Source: Pollutimonas nitritireducens (GTDB lineage: Bacteria; Pseudomonadota; Gammaproteobacteria; Burkholderiales; Burkholderiaceae_B). From it: a stretch of 64,000 bases of DNA. Of this stretch, positions 17,447 through 25,565 are shown one piece after another (within the stretch, counting starts at the first letter, position 1; every line of letters starts with the position of its first letter). Location of the stretch: contig NZ_PDNV01000007.1 of NCBI RefSeq assembly GCF_002849615.1, positions 1 to 64,000 on the forward strand, in the 5' to 3' direction. The translations under genes and the position numbers were made by a program. A model generated the notes under the pieces. That model searched no databases. It saw nothing but the letters and a program-made list of their open reading frames with translations, and was not told the origin of the DNA.

Positions 17447-17761
17447 CTAGCGGATCTCTGCCGTATCGGTGCGACTCTCTCCTTTGTTGTCCTTCCAGGA
17501 GATCGTTACCTTGTCGCCCTTGTTGCCACCCTTAAACTTGAAAGACAGGAAGGGATCGCGCGATACCGCCGGCCCCCACTGGGCGGACATCACCGTTTTA
17601 TCGTTGCACTTGGCTTCGAGCACGGCAATGAAATGGGCAGGAACGAGGTTGCCCTCGCTGTCCTTGCGCTGGCCGGTTTCCATGATGTGGCTCATTAATG
17701 CTTTGACTTCGGTGACGTCGTCTTTCTGTACAGCGCGGATGCGCATTGGTCTGGCTGCCAT
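17447..17761 (-). CDS. soxZ: SoxZ, sulfur-carrier partner
   Basis: 104 residues, immunoglobulin-like fold, no signal peptide. It is co-exported with SoxY, which carries a twin-arginine signal. Recognisable family segments are PMRIRAV at the start, LMSHIMETG, VPAHFI and DPFLSFKFKGGNKGDKVTISWKD before the end. SoxYZ carries the sulfur chain covalently bound to SoxY during the cycle. soxZ starts 53 bases after soxY. Confidence 0.95.
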   Translation of the reverse strand: MAARPMRIRAVQKDDVTEVKALMSHIMETGQRKDSEGNLVPAHFIAVLEAKCNDKTVMSAQWGPAVSRDPFLSFKFKGGNKGDKVTISWKDNKGESRTDTAEIR

Positions 17762-17814
17762 GATTACTCCTTGTATATCGTTGATTCAGGATGATGGGTC
17801 GGTTGGCAATGCGA

Positions 17815-18282
17815 TCAACCGCCGCAGCCGCCCAGCGTTACCTTGATTTCCTTGTGTACGGTGTAGAACTTGCCATCGGACTTGACCAGCGCATAGACGT
17901 CGGACGTTCCACCCATCTTGATACGCGTTGCCACTTCAGGCAGCGTGCCGTCGGGTATATCGAAATGGGCAGTCAGCGCGTTGGGGTTCTTGGGTACCAA
18001 AATTGAGATCTGTGTCGTGTTGGGCAGATCGCTGTTCACCCCCACCGGCACGACGGCACCGTTCTCGGCGATATCAGGCGCCACCAATGTGATTTTGTCG
18101 CTCTCGGCCGCTTGATCGCCACCAAAAGCCTTAATCACATCATCCAGCTTGGTGGCCTTAAAGGCTTCCTTGTTCCACTCATCCTGCACGGCCCAGGCCT
18201 GCTCGGGTCGCAAAATACCAGCTGTGACCGCAAGGCTAAGTACCGTGCATAGTTTGAGCACATTTCTACGCTGCTTGTTCAT
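17815..18282 (-). CDS. soxY: SoxY, sulfur-carrier subunit
   Basis: 155 residues. The N-terminus QRRNVLKLCTVLSLAVTAG is a twin-arginine-type signal. The carrier cysteine lies in the C-terminal arm, which ends GGCGG exactly as SoxY requires (Cys at position 153). Thiosulfate is attached here by SoxAX, hydrolysed by SoxB and the remaining sulfane oxidised by SoxCD. The intact tail shows the carrier should be functional. It lies between soxD and soxZ. Confidence 0.96.
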   Translation of the reverse strand: MNKQRRNVLKLCTVLSLAVTAGILRPEQAWAVQDEWNKEAFKATKLDDVIKAFGGDQAAESDKITLVAPDIAENGAVVPVGVNSDLPNTTQISILVPKNPNALTAHFDIPDGTLPEVATRIKMGGTSDVYALVKSDGKFYTVHKEIKVTLGGCGG

Positions 18283-18328
18283 TTCCTACTCCCCTGTTGA
18301 ATCGGATACGCTTATTGAAAACTTGTGT

Positions 18329-19471
18329 TTACTGCCCCGCTTCGGCGAGCATCCGCTCGACCATGCTCTTGGCATCGTCATCGGATAGCGTCGAATGTGA
18401 GGGCATCGGAATGGCTCCCCATACGCCGGCACCTCCTTTTTGCACCTTAGCGATCAGTTTGTCGGCAGCACCGTCCTGTCCCTTGTATTTGGCGGCGATA
18501 TCTACGAATGAAGGCCCAAGCACTCTTTTGTCCTTGGCGTGACAGGCCATGCAGCCGCTGTCGGTCAGTAGCGCCATGACCGGCTGGGCTGATTCATCAG
18601 TCGGGGCTTCCTTGGCGTCGCCTTGGTCGACGGCACCCGGCGCTTGCGTCGTCGCTAACGTGCCACGGGCATGCTCACGCACCTGTTCCAGATTGTCGTC
18701 CACCGAACCGGACAGCGCCGGCGCCTGTGTATTGACACCTCGCACCGGACCGACGATCCGCATTTGTGCAGCTAAGTCTCCGTGCGTATTGCGGGCCTGC
18801 GGCGGAAGTGTCGACGATGGCTGGTCCGCGGTAACGCAATCACTCGTACAGATAACGTTGCCTGTGTCCGGCTTGCCATCAACCTTCCACAGCCCTTCCC
18901 AAGACTTCATACCGTTGCGGTTGGGCATTTTCTCCTGCACTTGCGCGATATTTTCGTTGGACAAGGTGAAGTCAGAAGGCACGATTTCCGCCAGATTCAG
19001 CAGATAAGCCAGCACGGCATAGACCTCGTCCGGCTCGAGCGATTTGGGGTTGTCCCAGGGCATGGCCCTGTGGATGTAATCCCACAACGTAGACACCGTC
19101 GGCACCTTCATGAGGGTCGTGCGCGACGGCTGCCCCCCCCCGGTCAGCGCCGCCACGCGGCCGGTCACAATATCGTCCAGCGTCGTGCCACCTACCAGCG
19201 GCGTGAACACCGAGTTGCTTTCGCCGAAGGAACCATGGCAACTGGCGCAGGTCGAATCCCAGATATCCGCTCCCTGATCGATCGTACCGCTGCCTTTTGG
19301 CAATCCCTTGAAATCCGGCCGCACGTCGATATCCCAGGCCTTGAGTTCAGTCTCGGTTGCAGGTCTGCCAACACCGTATTTCGTCGCGGCAGCATTGTCG
19401 GCCAATGCGGAGGTAGAGAACACAGCGCCCAGCGCGCATGACAGTAGAGCGCGCTTAGTCCATCTGAACAT
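18329..19471 (-). CDS. soxD: SoxD, di-haem cytochrome c subunit of sulfane dehydrogenase
   Basis: 380 residues from ATG 19471. It has a signal peptide (about 1-25), haem motif CASCH at 75-79, a long acidic/Pro-rich linker around 230-300, and a second haem domain with CMACH at 307-311. SoxD passes the electrons drawn from the carrier-bound sulfane by SoxC to a periplasmic cytochrome. The start lies inside the end of soxC (17-base overlap) and is preceded by GGAGAGG, so translation is probably coupled. The frame upstream is open to 19726 but that part is soxC sequence in another frame. Confidence 0.93.
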   Translation of the reverse strand: MFRWTKRALLSCALGAVFSTSALADNAAATKYGVGRPATETELKAWDIDVRPDFKGLPKGSGTIDQGADIWDSTCASCHGSFGESNSVFTPLVGGTTLDDIVTGRVAALTGGGQPSRTTLMKVPTVSTLWDYIHRAMPWDNPKSLEPDEVYAVLAYLLNLAEIVPSDFTLSNENIAQVQEKMPNRNGMKSWEGLWKVDGKPDTGNVICTSDCVTADQPSSTLPPQARNTHGDLAAQMRIVGPVRGVNTQAPALSGSVDDNLEQVREHARGTLATTQAPGAVDQGDAKEAPTDESAQPVMALLTDSGCMACHAKDKRVLGPSFVDIAAKYKGQDGAADKLIAKVQKGGAGVWGAIPMPSHSTLSDDDAKSMVERMLAEAGQ

Positions 19472-20822
19472 TGAAAACCTCTCCGCTTTGCGCGACTTGC
19501 CAGGACTGGATCGCATTGTTGTGATAGGTAGATCGCGTGCCCCGTACTTCCCGCAACTGGCGATAGCGAGGCTGGACAAAGCCAGTGCTGTCCGTGGCGC
19601 GGCTTTGCAAAATAACCGGCGAACCGTCCCACACCCAATCAATATTAAATCGCGTGAGACACTTATCCAGTACCGGGGTTTCAAGCCGGGCTGTCTTCCA
19701 GTTCCTGCCTGCATCAAAGGACACATCGACCTGTTTGATCTTGCCGCGGCCGGACCAGGCCAGGCCGCTGACGTTGTAGAAACCCTTGCCCATCAATGCC
19801 TGGCCACCTGAGGGCGAGGTGATCACCGACTTGCACTCCTGGATCGAGGTGTATTGGCGATGGATGCCATCAGGCATCATGTCAACGTAATGAGACGCCT
19901 CGTCCTTGGAGTTCCAAGGCTTGTCGCCGACTTCAATGCGACGCAGCCATTTCACCCAAGACACGCCCTGCACACCCGGCACAACCAGTCGCAGCGGATA
20001 ACCATTTTCGGGGCGCAACATTTCACCGTTCATGCCCCAGGCCACCAGCACGTCATCCAGCGCGGCCTCCATGGAAATCGTGCGCGTCATGCTTGACCCG
20101 TCATTGCCCTCAGCCAAAACAAACTGCGCATTCTTGATATCAGCGCCGCAATCGTCAAGCAGTACCTTGAGCGGTACGCCAGTGAACTCGCAACAGGACA
20201 GCATGCCATGCGTGTATTGCACAGTCGGCACGGCGGCATTCCCCCATTCCATTCCAGTATTGGCCCCGCACTCGATAAAGTGGATGCGGGACACCGACGG
20301 TAGGCGCATCAAGTCATCCATGGTGTAGACCTTGGCCTCTTCGACCATGCCGTTGACCATCAGCCGATGCTGTTCGGGATCAACATCGACCCAGCCCTGG
20401 TGATGGCGCTCAAAATGCAGGCCGGATGGTGTAATGATGCCGAAAAACCCCTGCAGCGGTGCGAACGATACAGAAGCCTGAGTAGTTTGCGTCAACCCTG
20501 GCGACTGCCTGCGTTGCAGGTTCGCCTCAAAGGGCGAGGGTTGCCCATATGGCTTGAATGCCACGGGATAGCCCAGCTTGGTGCTCCATGGACGCGGCTC
20601 GAGAATCATGGGATCCCCGACGGCCTGCTGGGCCGATGCAGCCAGTGTCGGCCCCGTCGCAAGCGCCGCCGCAGCAAGAAAGGTGCTCTTCAGGAAGCCC
20701 CGCCGCTCCCCGCTCATACCGTTGGCGCTGATTTCATTCGCCAATGCAGGCGGCACGAAATTTTCGGGCGCCTTCTTCAGGCGACCAATAGGGATTGATC
20801 GCTCCTTGCCAGCACGACTCAC
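19455..20822 (-). CDS. soxC: SoxC, molybdenum subunit of sulfane dehydrogenase
   Basis: 455 residues, sulfite-oxidase fold with molybdopterin. A twin-arginine signal (ERRGFLKSTFLAAAAL) begins at about residue 39, giving an unusually long positively charged n-region. The molybdenum-binding cysteine is Cys185 in HFIECGANTG, followed by the dimerisation domain (about 320-440). With SoxD it removes six electrons from the carrier-bound sulfane; clusters with SoxCD oxidise thiosulfate fully to sulfate instead of storing sulfur globules. GTG 20822 is preceded by AGGAGAAAGA. First gene of the soxCDYZAXWB transcript. Confidence 0.95.
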   Translation of the reverse strand: MSRAGKERSIPIGRLKKAPENFVPPALANEISANGMSGERRGFLKSTFLAAAALATGPTLAASAQQAVGDPMILEPRPWSTKLGYPVAFKPYGQPSPFEANLQRRQSPGLTQTTQASVSFAPLQGFFGIITPSGLHFERHHQGWVDVDPEQHRLMVNGMVEEAKVYTMDDLMRLPSVSRIHFIECGANTGMEWGNAAVPTVQYTHGMLSCCEFTGVPLKVLLDDCGADIKNAQFVLAEGNDGSSMTRTISMEAALDDVLVAWGMNGEMLRPENGYPLRLVVPGVQGVSWVKWLRRIEVGDKPWNSKDEASHYVDMMPDGIHRQYTSIQECKSVITSPSGGQALMGKGFYNVSGLAWSGRGKIKQVDVSFDAGRNWKTARLETPVLDKCLTRFNIDWVWDGSPVILQSRATDSTGFVQPRYRQLREVRGTRSTYHNNAIQSWQVAQSGEVFNVQMD

Positions 20823-20990
20823 ACTCTTTCTCCTGGAATGACTCTATGCTTTTAGAATAAGCTAATAGCCTAAAGTTATAAACAAGGGAAATCCCCCCTA
20901 CAAAGACGCTTGACAAATTCAAGCGAGCTTGGAAATTTCATGCTCCGACTATTGAGTCCTAAAGGAGAAGAAATCTGCAGGATGCCCGCG
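20823..20990 (-). promoter_or_regulatory. Putative soxC promoter/operator region
   Basis: 168 bases between soxF and soxC. Two symmetric elements stand out: CGCTTGA-CAAAT-TCAAGCG at 20907-20925 (perfect 7-base arms) and a looser AT-rich inverted repeat at 20849-20875 (CTTTTAG / CTAAAG type arms around AATAAGC). The second lies 27 bases before the start codon, a place where ArsR-type SoxR repressors would block transcription, yet no soxR gene is present. A short ribosome-site run (AGGAG) ends the region. Confidence 0.5.
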
Positions 20991-22259
20991 TCACGTCAGC
21001 ATATCGGCCCATATGGCGTGCGCCCAATCCAGTGCCATTTGGCCTTCCGCTGCCGTCGCGTTCTCTGAAACACCGCCCGCACCTTTAACCGGCAGCATGG
21101 TGCGCTCCTGCTGGCTATAGCGATGCACGCTGGCAACATGCATGGCATCTCGCGCACCCACGAAGCTGTAACAGGTGCTGGAATAGATGGGGTCCCTATT
21201 TACCTCAAGGTCGAGCAGCAAAGCAGCTACTGCCGCTGCACAGGTCTTGCCATGCTGGTTTGCCATATGTCCCGATTTTGGCATTACCGGTGCGATTTGC
21301 ACAGAATCTCCCAATACGTGAATGCGTTCATGGACTATCGAAGAAAAAGTCAGAAAATCCACCTCGCACCAACGATCGTTTGCAGTGGTCAGCCCTGCCT
21401 GTTTTGCAATATTGCCGGCTCGCATGGGCGGCAGCACGTTGACCACGTCGCCCTGCTCCTCCTCGCCAAGCTCGAAGATGACAGTACGGCTATTCGCATC
21501 CACGTCCACCGCCTTGAAGCCGGGGTTGTACTCGATAATGCCGGGGTAGCGTTCTTCCCACGCTCTGCGGAACTGTTCGGCTTCGGAAGTAACGTCGGCA
21601 TTGGCGTCGAAGATATGCACTTTGGCTCGGGGCTTGTATTGCTTGAAATAAGCGGCCACCAGGCATGCCCGCTCATATGGCGCTGGTGGGCAGCGGTAGG
21701 GAGCTTCGGGAATGGTCATGATGAAACGACCTCCATCGGGCATAGCCTCGAGCTGCTGTCTTAACAATAACGTCTGGGGGCCCGCTTTCCATGCATGCGG
21801 CATGGCGCTGCGGGCGCGCTCCGTCTTCAGACCCGGGATGCGATCCCACATGAAATCTATGCCCGGCGCAAGTATCAGCCTATCCCAGTAAAGCGCATCG
21901 CCACCCTTGAGCACGAGCTTGCGCTGCGCGGCATCCACATACAGGGCCTCATCGCGGACATGGCGTACGCCATATTGCGCTAGCCCGTCATAGCTGCGCG
22001 AAATATCCGTCATGGACAGTCTGCCCTCAAGCACAAGATTGGACATGGGACAGGAAACAAACCTGGCCCTCGGCTCCACGAGTGTTACGCGTATGCGCCC
22101 AGCACCAAACAATTGCAGATACTTTGCGGCCGTGGCTCCGCCAAAACCGCCGCCAACGACCACCACATGCGGCTGTCCAGCTGTTCCGGCGTGCGCCAGC
22201 ATCGGATACGACACTGCCGCCAGGCCAGCGAGAGCCTTGATGAAAGAACGACGTTTCAT
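20991..22259 (-). CDS. soxF: Flavocytochrome c sulfide dehydrogenase flavoprotein subunit (SoxF/FccB)
   Basis: 422 residues. A twin-arginine signal (MKRRSFIKALAGLAAVSYP) is followed by an FAD-binding fold starting VVVVGGGFGGATAAKYL. Conserved cysteines are visible in FVSCPMSNL (position of covalent flavin attachment in FccB), YRCPPAPYERA and KTCAAAV (candidates for the redox disulfide), and a C-terminal FCSD domain covers about the last 75 residues. The enzyme oxidises sulfide or polysulfide; in Paracoccus SoxF stimulates the Sox system. Its ATG overlaps the stop of soxE by four bases. ATG 22259 gives a better signal peptide than the upstream in-frame start. Confidence 0.92.
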   Translation of the reverse strand: MKRRSFIKALAGLAAVSYPMLAHAGTAGQPHVVVVGGGFGGATAAKYLQLFGAGRIRVTLVEPRARFVSCPMSNLVLEGRLSMTDISRSYDGLAQYGVRHVRDEALYVDAAQRKLVLKGGDALYWDRLILAPGIDFMWDRIPGLKTERARSAMPHAWKAGPQTLLLRQQLEAMPDGGRFIMTIPEAPYRCPPAPYERACLVAAYFKQYKPRAKVHIFDANADVTSEAEQFRRAWEERYPGIIEYNPGFKAVDVDANSRTVIFELGEEEQGDVVNVLPPMRAGNIAKQAGLTTANDRWCEVDFLTFSSIVHERIHVLGDSVQIAPVMPKSGHMANQHGKTCAAAVAALLLDLEVNRDPIYSSTCYSFVGARDAMHVASVHRYSQQERTMLPVKGAGGVSENATAAEGQMALDWAHAIWADMLT

Positions 22260-22696
22260 GGCTGTCCTCCCTGGTCGCGAGGCAGGTTTTCGTACCATTT
22301 ACCGATACGCCGCAGCATAGCTTCGTCATAGCCGCGCGAAATCTGGCGCTTGAGCAGCCCTGGCCGCTCGCCGCTGGCATATGCCAGCATGGCCTTCACG
22401 ATATCGTCCGTCGGCATTCCGGCCAGTGTAGGAATGCCTGCTGTCGGGGAATGCCCGGCGCCGTGGCAGGTTGCACAGGAATACGCCCAAGCCCTCGCTT
22501 GGAGGTCGCCGCCCGGAGATTGGAACAAGCCGGTGCCAGATGCTGGCGCTTCGGACCTGGCGTCGCCATTGATGGCTTCGGGACCTGTGTCCTGCGCGGC
22601 GAGGGCAGAACCGATGCTCAGCAAGCAGCAAATAAGTAGTGCCGCAGGCAAGCGGCTCAGCTTGATGATTGCTCCTTGCAAGGACACAACGGGCAT
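22256..22696 (-). CDS. soxE: Cytochrome c subunit of sulfide dehydrogenase (SoxE/FccA)
   Basis: 146 residues with a signal peptide (hydrophobic stretch LPAALLICCLLSIGSALA) and one haem motif CATCH near residue 60, plus a possible methionine ligand in TLAGMPTDDI. Paracoccus-type SoxE has two haems; this is a single-haem form nearer to FccA of sulfide dehydrogenases. GGAGG precedes ATG 22696 at ideal spacing. The four-base overlap with soxF shows the two subunits are made together. This pair lies upstream of soxC, with its own 168-base gap, and not at the end of the cluster. Confidence 0.88.
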   Translation of the reverse strand: MPVVSLQGAIIKLSRLPAALLICCLLSIGSALAAQDTGPEAINGDARSEAPASGTGLFQSPGGDLQARAWAYSCATCHGAGHSPTAGIPTLAGMPTDDIVKAMLAYASGERPGLLKRQISRGYDEAMLRRIGKWYENLPRDQGGQP

Positions 22697-23144
22697 GGCG
22701 CTCCTCCATTGTTTGTGTAGTCTGGACCGCCAGTCGGCAACGAACATACTGCCCATAAGGCTAACGATGATGGCCCAGTATCCGCGCGGCGTCAAACGCA
22801 AAGCGCCTATAACCGGCTTCCACAGAGGTATCGGCGTCGTGAACCGGATTGTGGCTTCCTACCAGAAAGAAAGAGTGCCTGCGCTGCACATCACTCCCCG
22901 CGAACAACGCTACTACAGCGTGTTCTCTCCCCGCCTGACGCACGGCGATGCGGCGGTACTCAAAGTGCAGTCGCCGCTTTAGTGCTGGCCACGGCGCCGT
23001 CAAATAAGTATGAAGGGGTCGTCTATAACATCCGCTGCGCTGGCGTGTGTCGCTATCGCCCCTTATGTTGTCGATGACACCACGTCGAACGGTTTACAGG
23101 CGAAAATACAGGTTCTCAGTCACTCAAATCAGGAGAATGGAACC
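22697..23144. other. 448-base gap between soxE and the isochorismatase-like gene
   Basis: Divergent promoters for soxEF (left) and the hydrolase (right) must lie here. A plus-strand frame is open to 22982, and its last 65 codons (about 22788-22982, ending VFSPRLTHGDAAVLKVQSPL) have no start of their own and no domain that I recognise; this may be a gene remnant. A minus-strand frame over the same bases is equally open and equally unconvincing. No RNA gene or strong hairpin was seen. Confidence 0.4.
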
Positions 23145-23696
23145 ATGAAGAAGCACGGTCTAATCGTCGTCGATCTGCAAAACGAATACCTGCCCACTGG
23201 CAAGCTACCATTGTCGGGTATCGAGGATGCCGCCGCCAATGCGGCGCTAGCCATCGCCGACGCCCGCAGCAAGGGCATTCCGATTTTCCATATCCGCCAC
23301 GAATTTGCCACTGCCGATGCCCCCTTGTTTGTTCCGGGCTCCGATGGCGTGCAGATTCAGCCGGCCGTGGCTCCGGTCGGAGACGAGCCGGTCATCGTCA
23401 AGAACCACATCAATTCGTTCCGCGAAACCGATCTCAGGCAACAGCTCGATGCGAAAGGTGTCGAAGAGATTGTAGTTGTCGGTGCAATGAGCCACATGTG
23501 TATTGACGCGGTCGTACGCGCCGCGGTCGACATGGGTTACCCGGCCACGGTGTTGCATGACGCCTGCGCTACGCTTGGTCTTAGCTTCAACGGCGTAACG
23601 GTACCCGCAGCGCATGTGCACGCGGCGATGATGGCAGCCTTTGAGTTCGGCTACAGCACCGTAAAATCCACGCAGGACTATCTTTCGGTCGCTTGA
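23145..23696 (+). CDS. Isochorismatase-family cysteine hydrolase
   Basis: 183 residues, a single-domain hydrolase. The catalytic triad of the family is visible: Asp10 (LIVVDLQNEY), Lys86 (VIVKNHINSF) and Cys119 (GAMSHMCIDAVVRAA), followed by the HDACAT loop. Members hydrolyse isochorismate, nicotinamide, carbamoyl compounds and others; residues alone do not settle which. AGGAG precedes ATG 23145. The product lacks a signal peptide. It is followed by an aldehyde dehydrogenase gene on the same strand after 171 bases, possibly a degradative pair. Confidence 0.88.
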   Translation: MKKHGLIVVDLQNEYLPTGKLPLSGIEDAAANAALAIADARSKGIPIFHIRHEFATADAPLFVPGSDGVQIQPAVAPVGDEPVIVKNHINSFRETDLRQQLDAKGVEEIVVVGAMSHMCIDAVVRAAVDMGYPATVLHDACATLGLSFNGVTVPAAHVHAAMMAAFEFGYSTVKSTQDYLSVA

Positions 23697-23790
23697 TTGT
23701 GGGTGACGGCGGGCGCATCAACCACGGCTCTGCACCTGCGAGATCGATAATTGCTAAACCCCAACTTTATCGAGTCGCTGTAGACTGTTT

Positions 23791-23844
23791 ACTACCTCGC
23801 TATAAGAACTCGTACATACTACCTGGCTACAAAAGTCTGTACAT
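23791..23844 (+). repeat. Tandem 27-base imperfect repeat before the aldehyde dehydrogenase
   Basis: Two adjoining 27-base units (23791-23817 and 23818-23844) match at 20 of 27 positions. Each starts ACTACCT, shares GCTA in the middle, and ends GTACAT. The second unit ends 23 bases before the start codon, so it overlaps the likely promoter or leader. Two copies 27 bases apart suit two protein molecules bound on nearly the same face of the helix. Confidence 0.6.
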
Positions 23845-23867
23845 CCTCAACACAGAAGGACCATGCC

Positions 23868-25364
23868 ATGTCAGCCAATGCATATCCTGTCTCTGAATCC
23901 CTTTCCCCATACAGTGGTTTTGACAAGCAATACCTTGCAGGCGAGTGGCGAAGCGGGCGTTCCGACCGCGTACAGACCGACACCAACCCCTTTAATGGTG
24001 AAGTACTGGCCAAGATCCAGCTAGCCAATCAAGACGATATAAATACCGCTTACAACGCAGCCGCGAGCGTCCAACGCGAATGGTCGGCGCGCCTTCCGGA
24101 CGAGCGCGCCCAGGTGCTACGCCGAGCTATCGAAATCATGGACACTCGCGCCGATGAAATCCGTTCTTGGATCACGCGCGAATCGGGCAGCACACATACC
24201 AAGGCCGCCATCGAGCTTGGCAGCGCCCGTGCCATTACCGTCGAAGCCGCCACCTTTCCCAACCGTGTCGAAGGCCGTATCCTGGCGTCAAGTGTCAAAG
24301 GCCAGGAAAGCCGCGTCTATCGCGAGCCTTTGGGCGTTGTCGGCATCATCAGTCCCTGGAACTTCCCCTTTCACTTAAGCATGCGTTCGGTGTCCCCTGC
24401 GCTGGCTCTGGGTAATAGCGTTGTGCTAAAACCCGCCAGCGACACCCCCATCACCGGAGGCCTGTTACTGGCCAAAATTTTCGAAGAGGCGGGCCTGCCA
24501 CCCGGCGTATTGAGTGTAGTTATCGGCGCCGGCAGCGAAATCGGTGACTTTTTTGTTGCGCACCGTATACCCCGACTGATTTCTTTCACAGGTTCGACCG
24601 ATGTGGGCCGCAACGTTGGGCGCATCGCCAGCGGTGGACGACATATCAAACGCGTCGCCCTGGAACTGGGCGGTAACGCCCCCCTGGTCGTCCTGGCAGA
24701 TGCGGATATCGAACAGGCCGTGCACGCTGCCGTCGTCGGACGTTTCTTGCATCAAGGCCAGATCTGCATGAGCACAAATCGCGTTATCGTTGACGCCAGC
24801 ATCCACGATGCCTTCGTCGATGCCGCCGCACAGAGAGTACGCGCCTTGCCTTATGGCGACCCAAGCGACCCCAAAACTGTCGTAGGCCCCATCATCAATG
24901 CCCGACAATTAGCGAACATTCAGCAACGCATCAAACAGGCAAAAGCCGATGGTGCCCAAGCTATTGCCGAAGGCGACGCAGTAGGCAACGTTCTTCCGCC
25001 TCACCTGTTTTGCAACGTCGATCCGTCGTGGTCCATCGCGAAAGAAGAAAGCTTCGGTCCGGTCTTGCCCATCATTAAATCGCAAAACGAACAGCACGCC
25101 TTGGAACTGGCCAATGACACGGAGTACGGTCTGTCCAGTGCCGTATTCACCAGGGACCTTGAGCGCGGCGTGCGATTTGCGCGTGGGATCGTCGCCGGTA
25201 TGACACACATCAATGGGATGTCAGTGGACGACCAGACCAACGCGCCGTTTGGCGGTGAAAAGAACTCCGGCCTGGGCCGCTTCAACGGCGATTGGGCGAT
25301 CGACGAATTCACCCGGGCGCAGTGGATCACGTTGCAGTACGAGCCGAGGAAGTATCCGTTCTGA
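23868..25364 (+). CDS. NAD(P)-dependent aldehyde dehydrogenase
   Basis: 498 residues of the ALDH superfamily. The cofactor and active-site landmarks are in place: SPWNFP near 163, a KPA motif near 188, the FTGSTDVG turn near 240, the general base Glu266 (ALELGGNAP) and the nucleophile Cys300 ([10 protein letters not shown]). The closest look-alikes are benzaldehyde/vanillin-type dehydrogenases, judged from the QICMSTNR context; the substrate is not determined. No signal peptide. AGAAGG precedes the ATG. The gene lies between a hydrolase gene and a gene for an unknown secreted protein, all on the plus strand. Confidence 0.92.
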   Translation: MSANAYPVSESLSPYSGFDKQYLAGEWRSGRSDRVQTDTNPFNGEVLAKIQLANQDDINTAYNAAASVQREWSARLPDERAQVLRRAIEIMDTRADEIRSWITRESGSTHTKAAIELGSARAITVEAATFPNRVEGRILASSVKGQESRVYREPLGVVGIISPWNFPFHLSMRSVSPALALGNSVVLKPASDTPITGGLLLAKIFEEAGLPPGVLSVVIGAGSEIGDFFVAHRIPRLISFTGSTDVGRNVGRIASGGRHIKRVALELGGNAPLVVLADADIEQAVHAAVVGRFLHQGQICMSTNRVIVDASIHDAFVDAAAQRVRALPYGDPSDPKTVVGPIINARQLANIQQRIKQAKADGAQAIAEGDAVGNVLPPHLFCNVDPSWSIAKEESFGPVLPIIKSQNEQHALELANDTEYGLSSAVFTRDLERGVRFARGIVAGMTHINGMSVDDQTNAPFGGEKNSGLGRFNGDWAIDEFTRAQWITLQYEPRKYPF

Positions 25365-25565
25365 GCTGGGCTGGACCGCTACAGTTCAAACCACATCAGC
25401 ACCCATGCCGAATCGACTTTTAACCAGGCCTGTCCGATGCGTACGGCCCCATACATCATGCGTGGGCATCAACGAGGCGGCGCGCTTACGCACCTCGGAA
25501 CTCGGAACCCGCTCGGCATTTTGCCAGCGGGTGATTCTTTCATCGTGGTAAATGGAGCAGGTCTT

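Noticed and set aside
20953-20963. AGTCCTAAAG near soxC, the same 10-mer as in the HxlR operator
   Set aside because: Only a single half-site here, and it overlaps a ribosome-site-like AGGAG on the opposite strand; two occurrences of a 10-mer in 64 kb are not surprising.
22788-22982. Open plus-strand frame ending VLKVQSPL
   Set aside because: No start codon of its own, no domain, and the opposite strand is open over the same bases. Kept only as a note in the gap entry.
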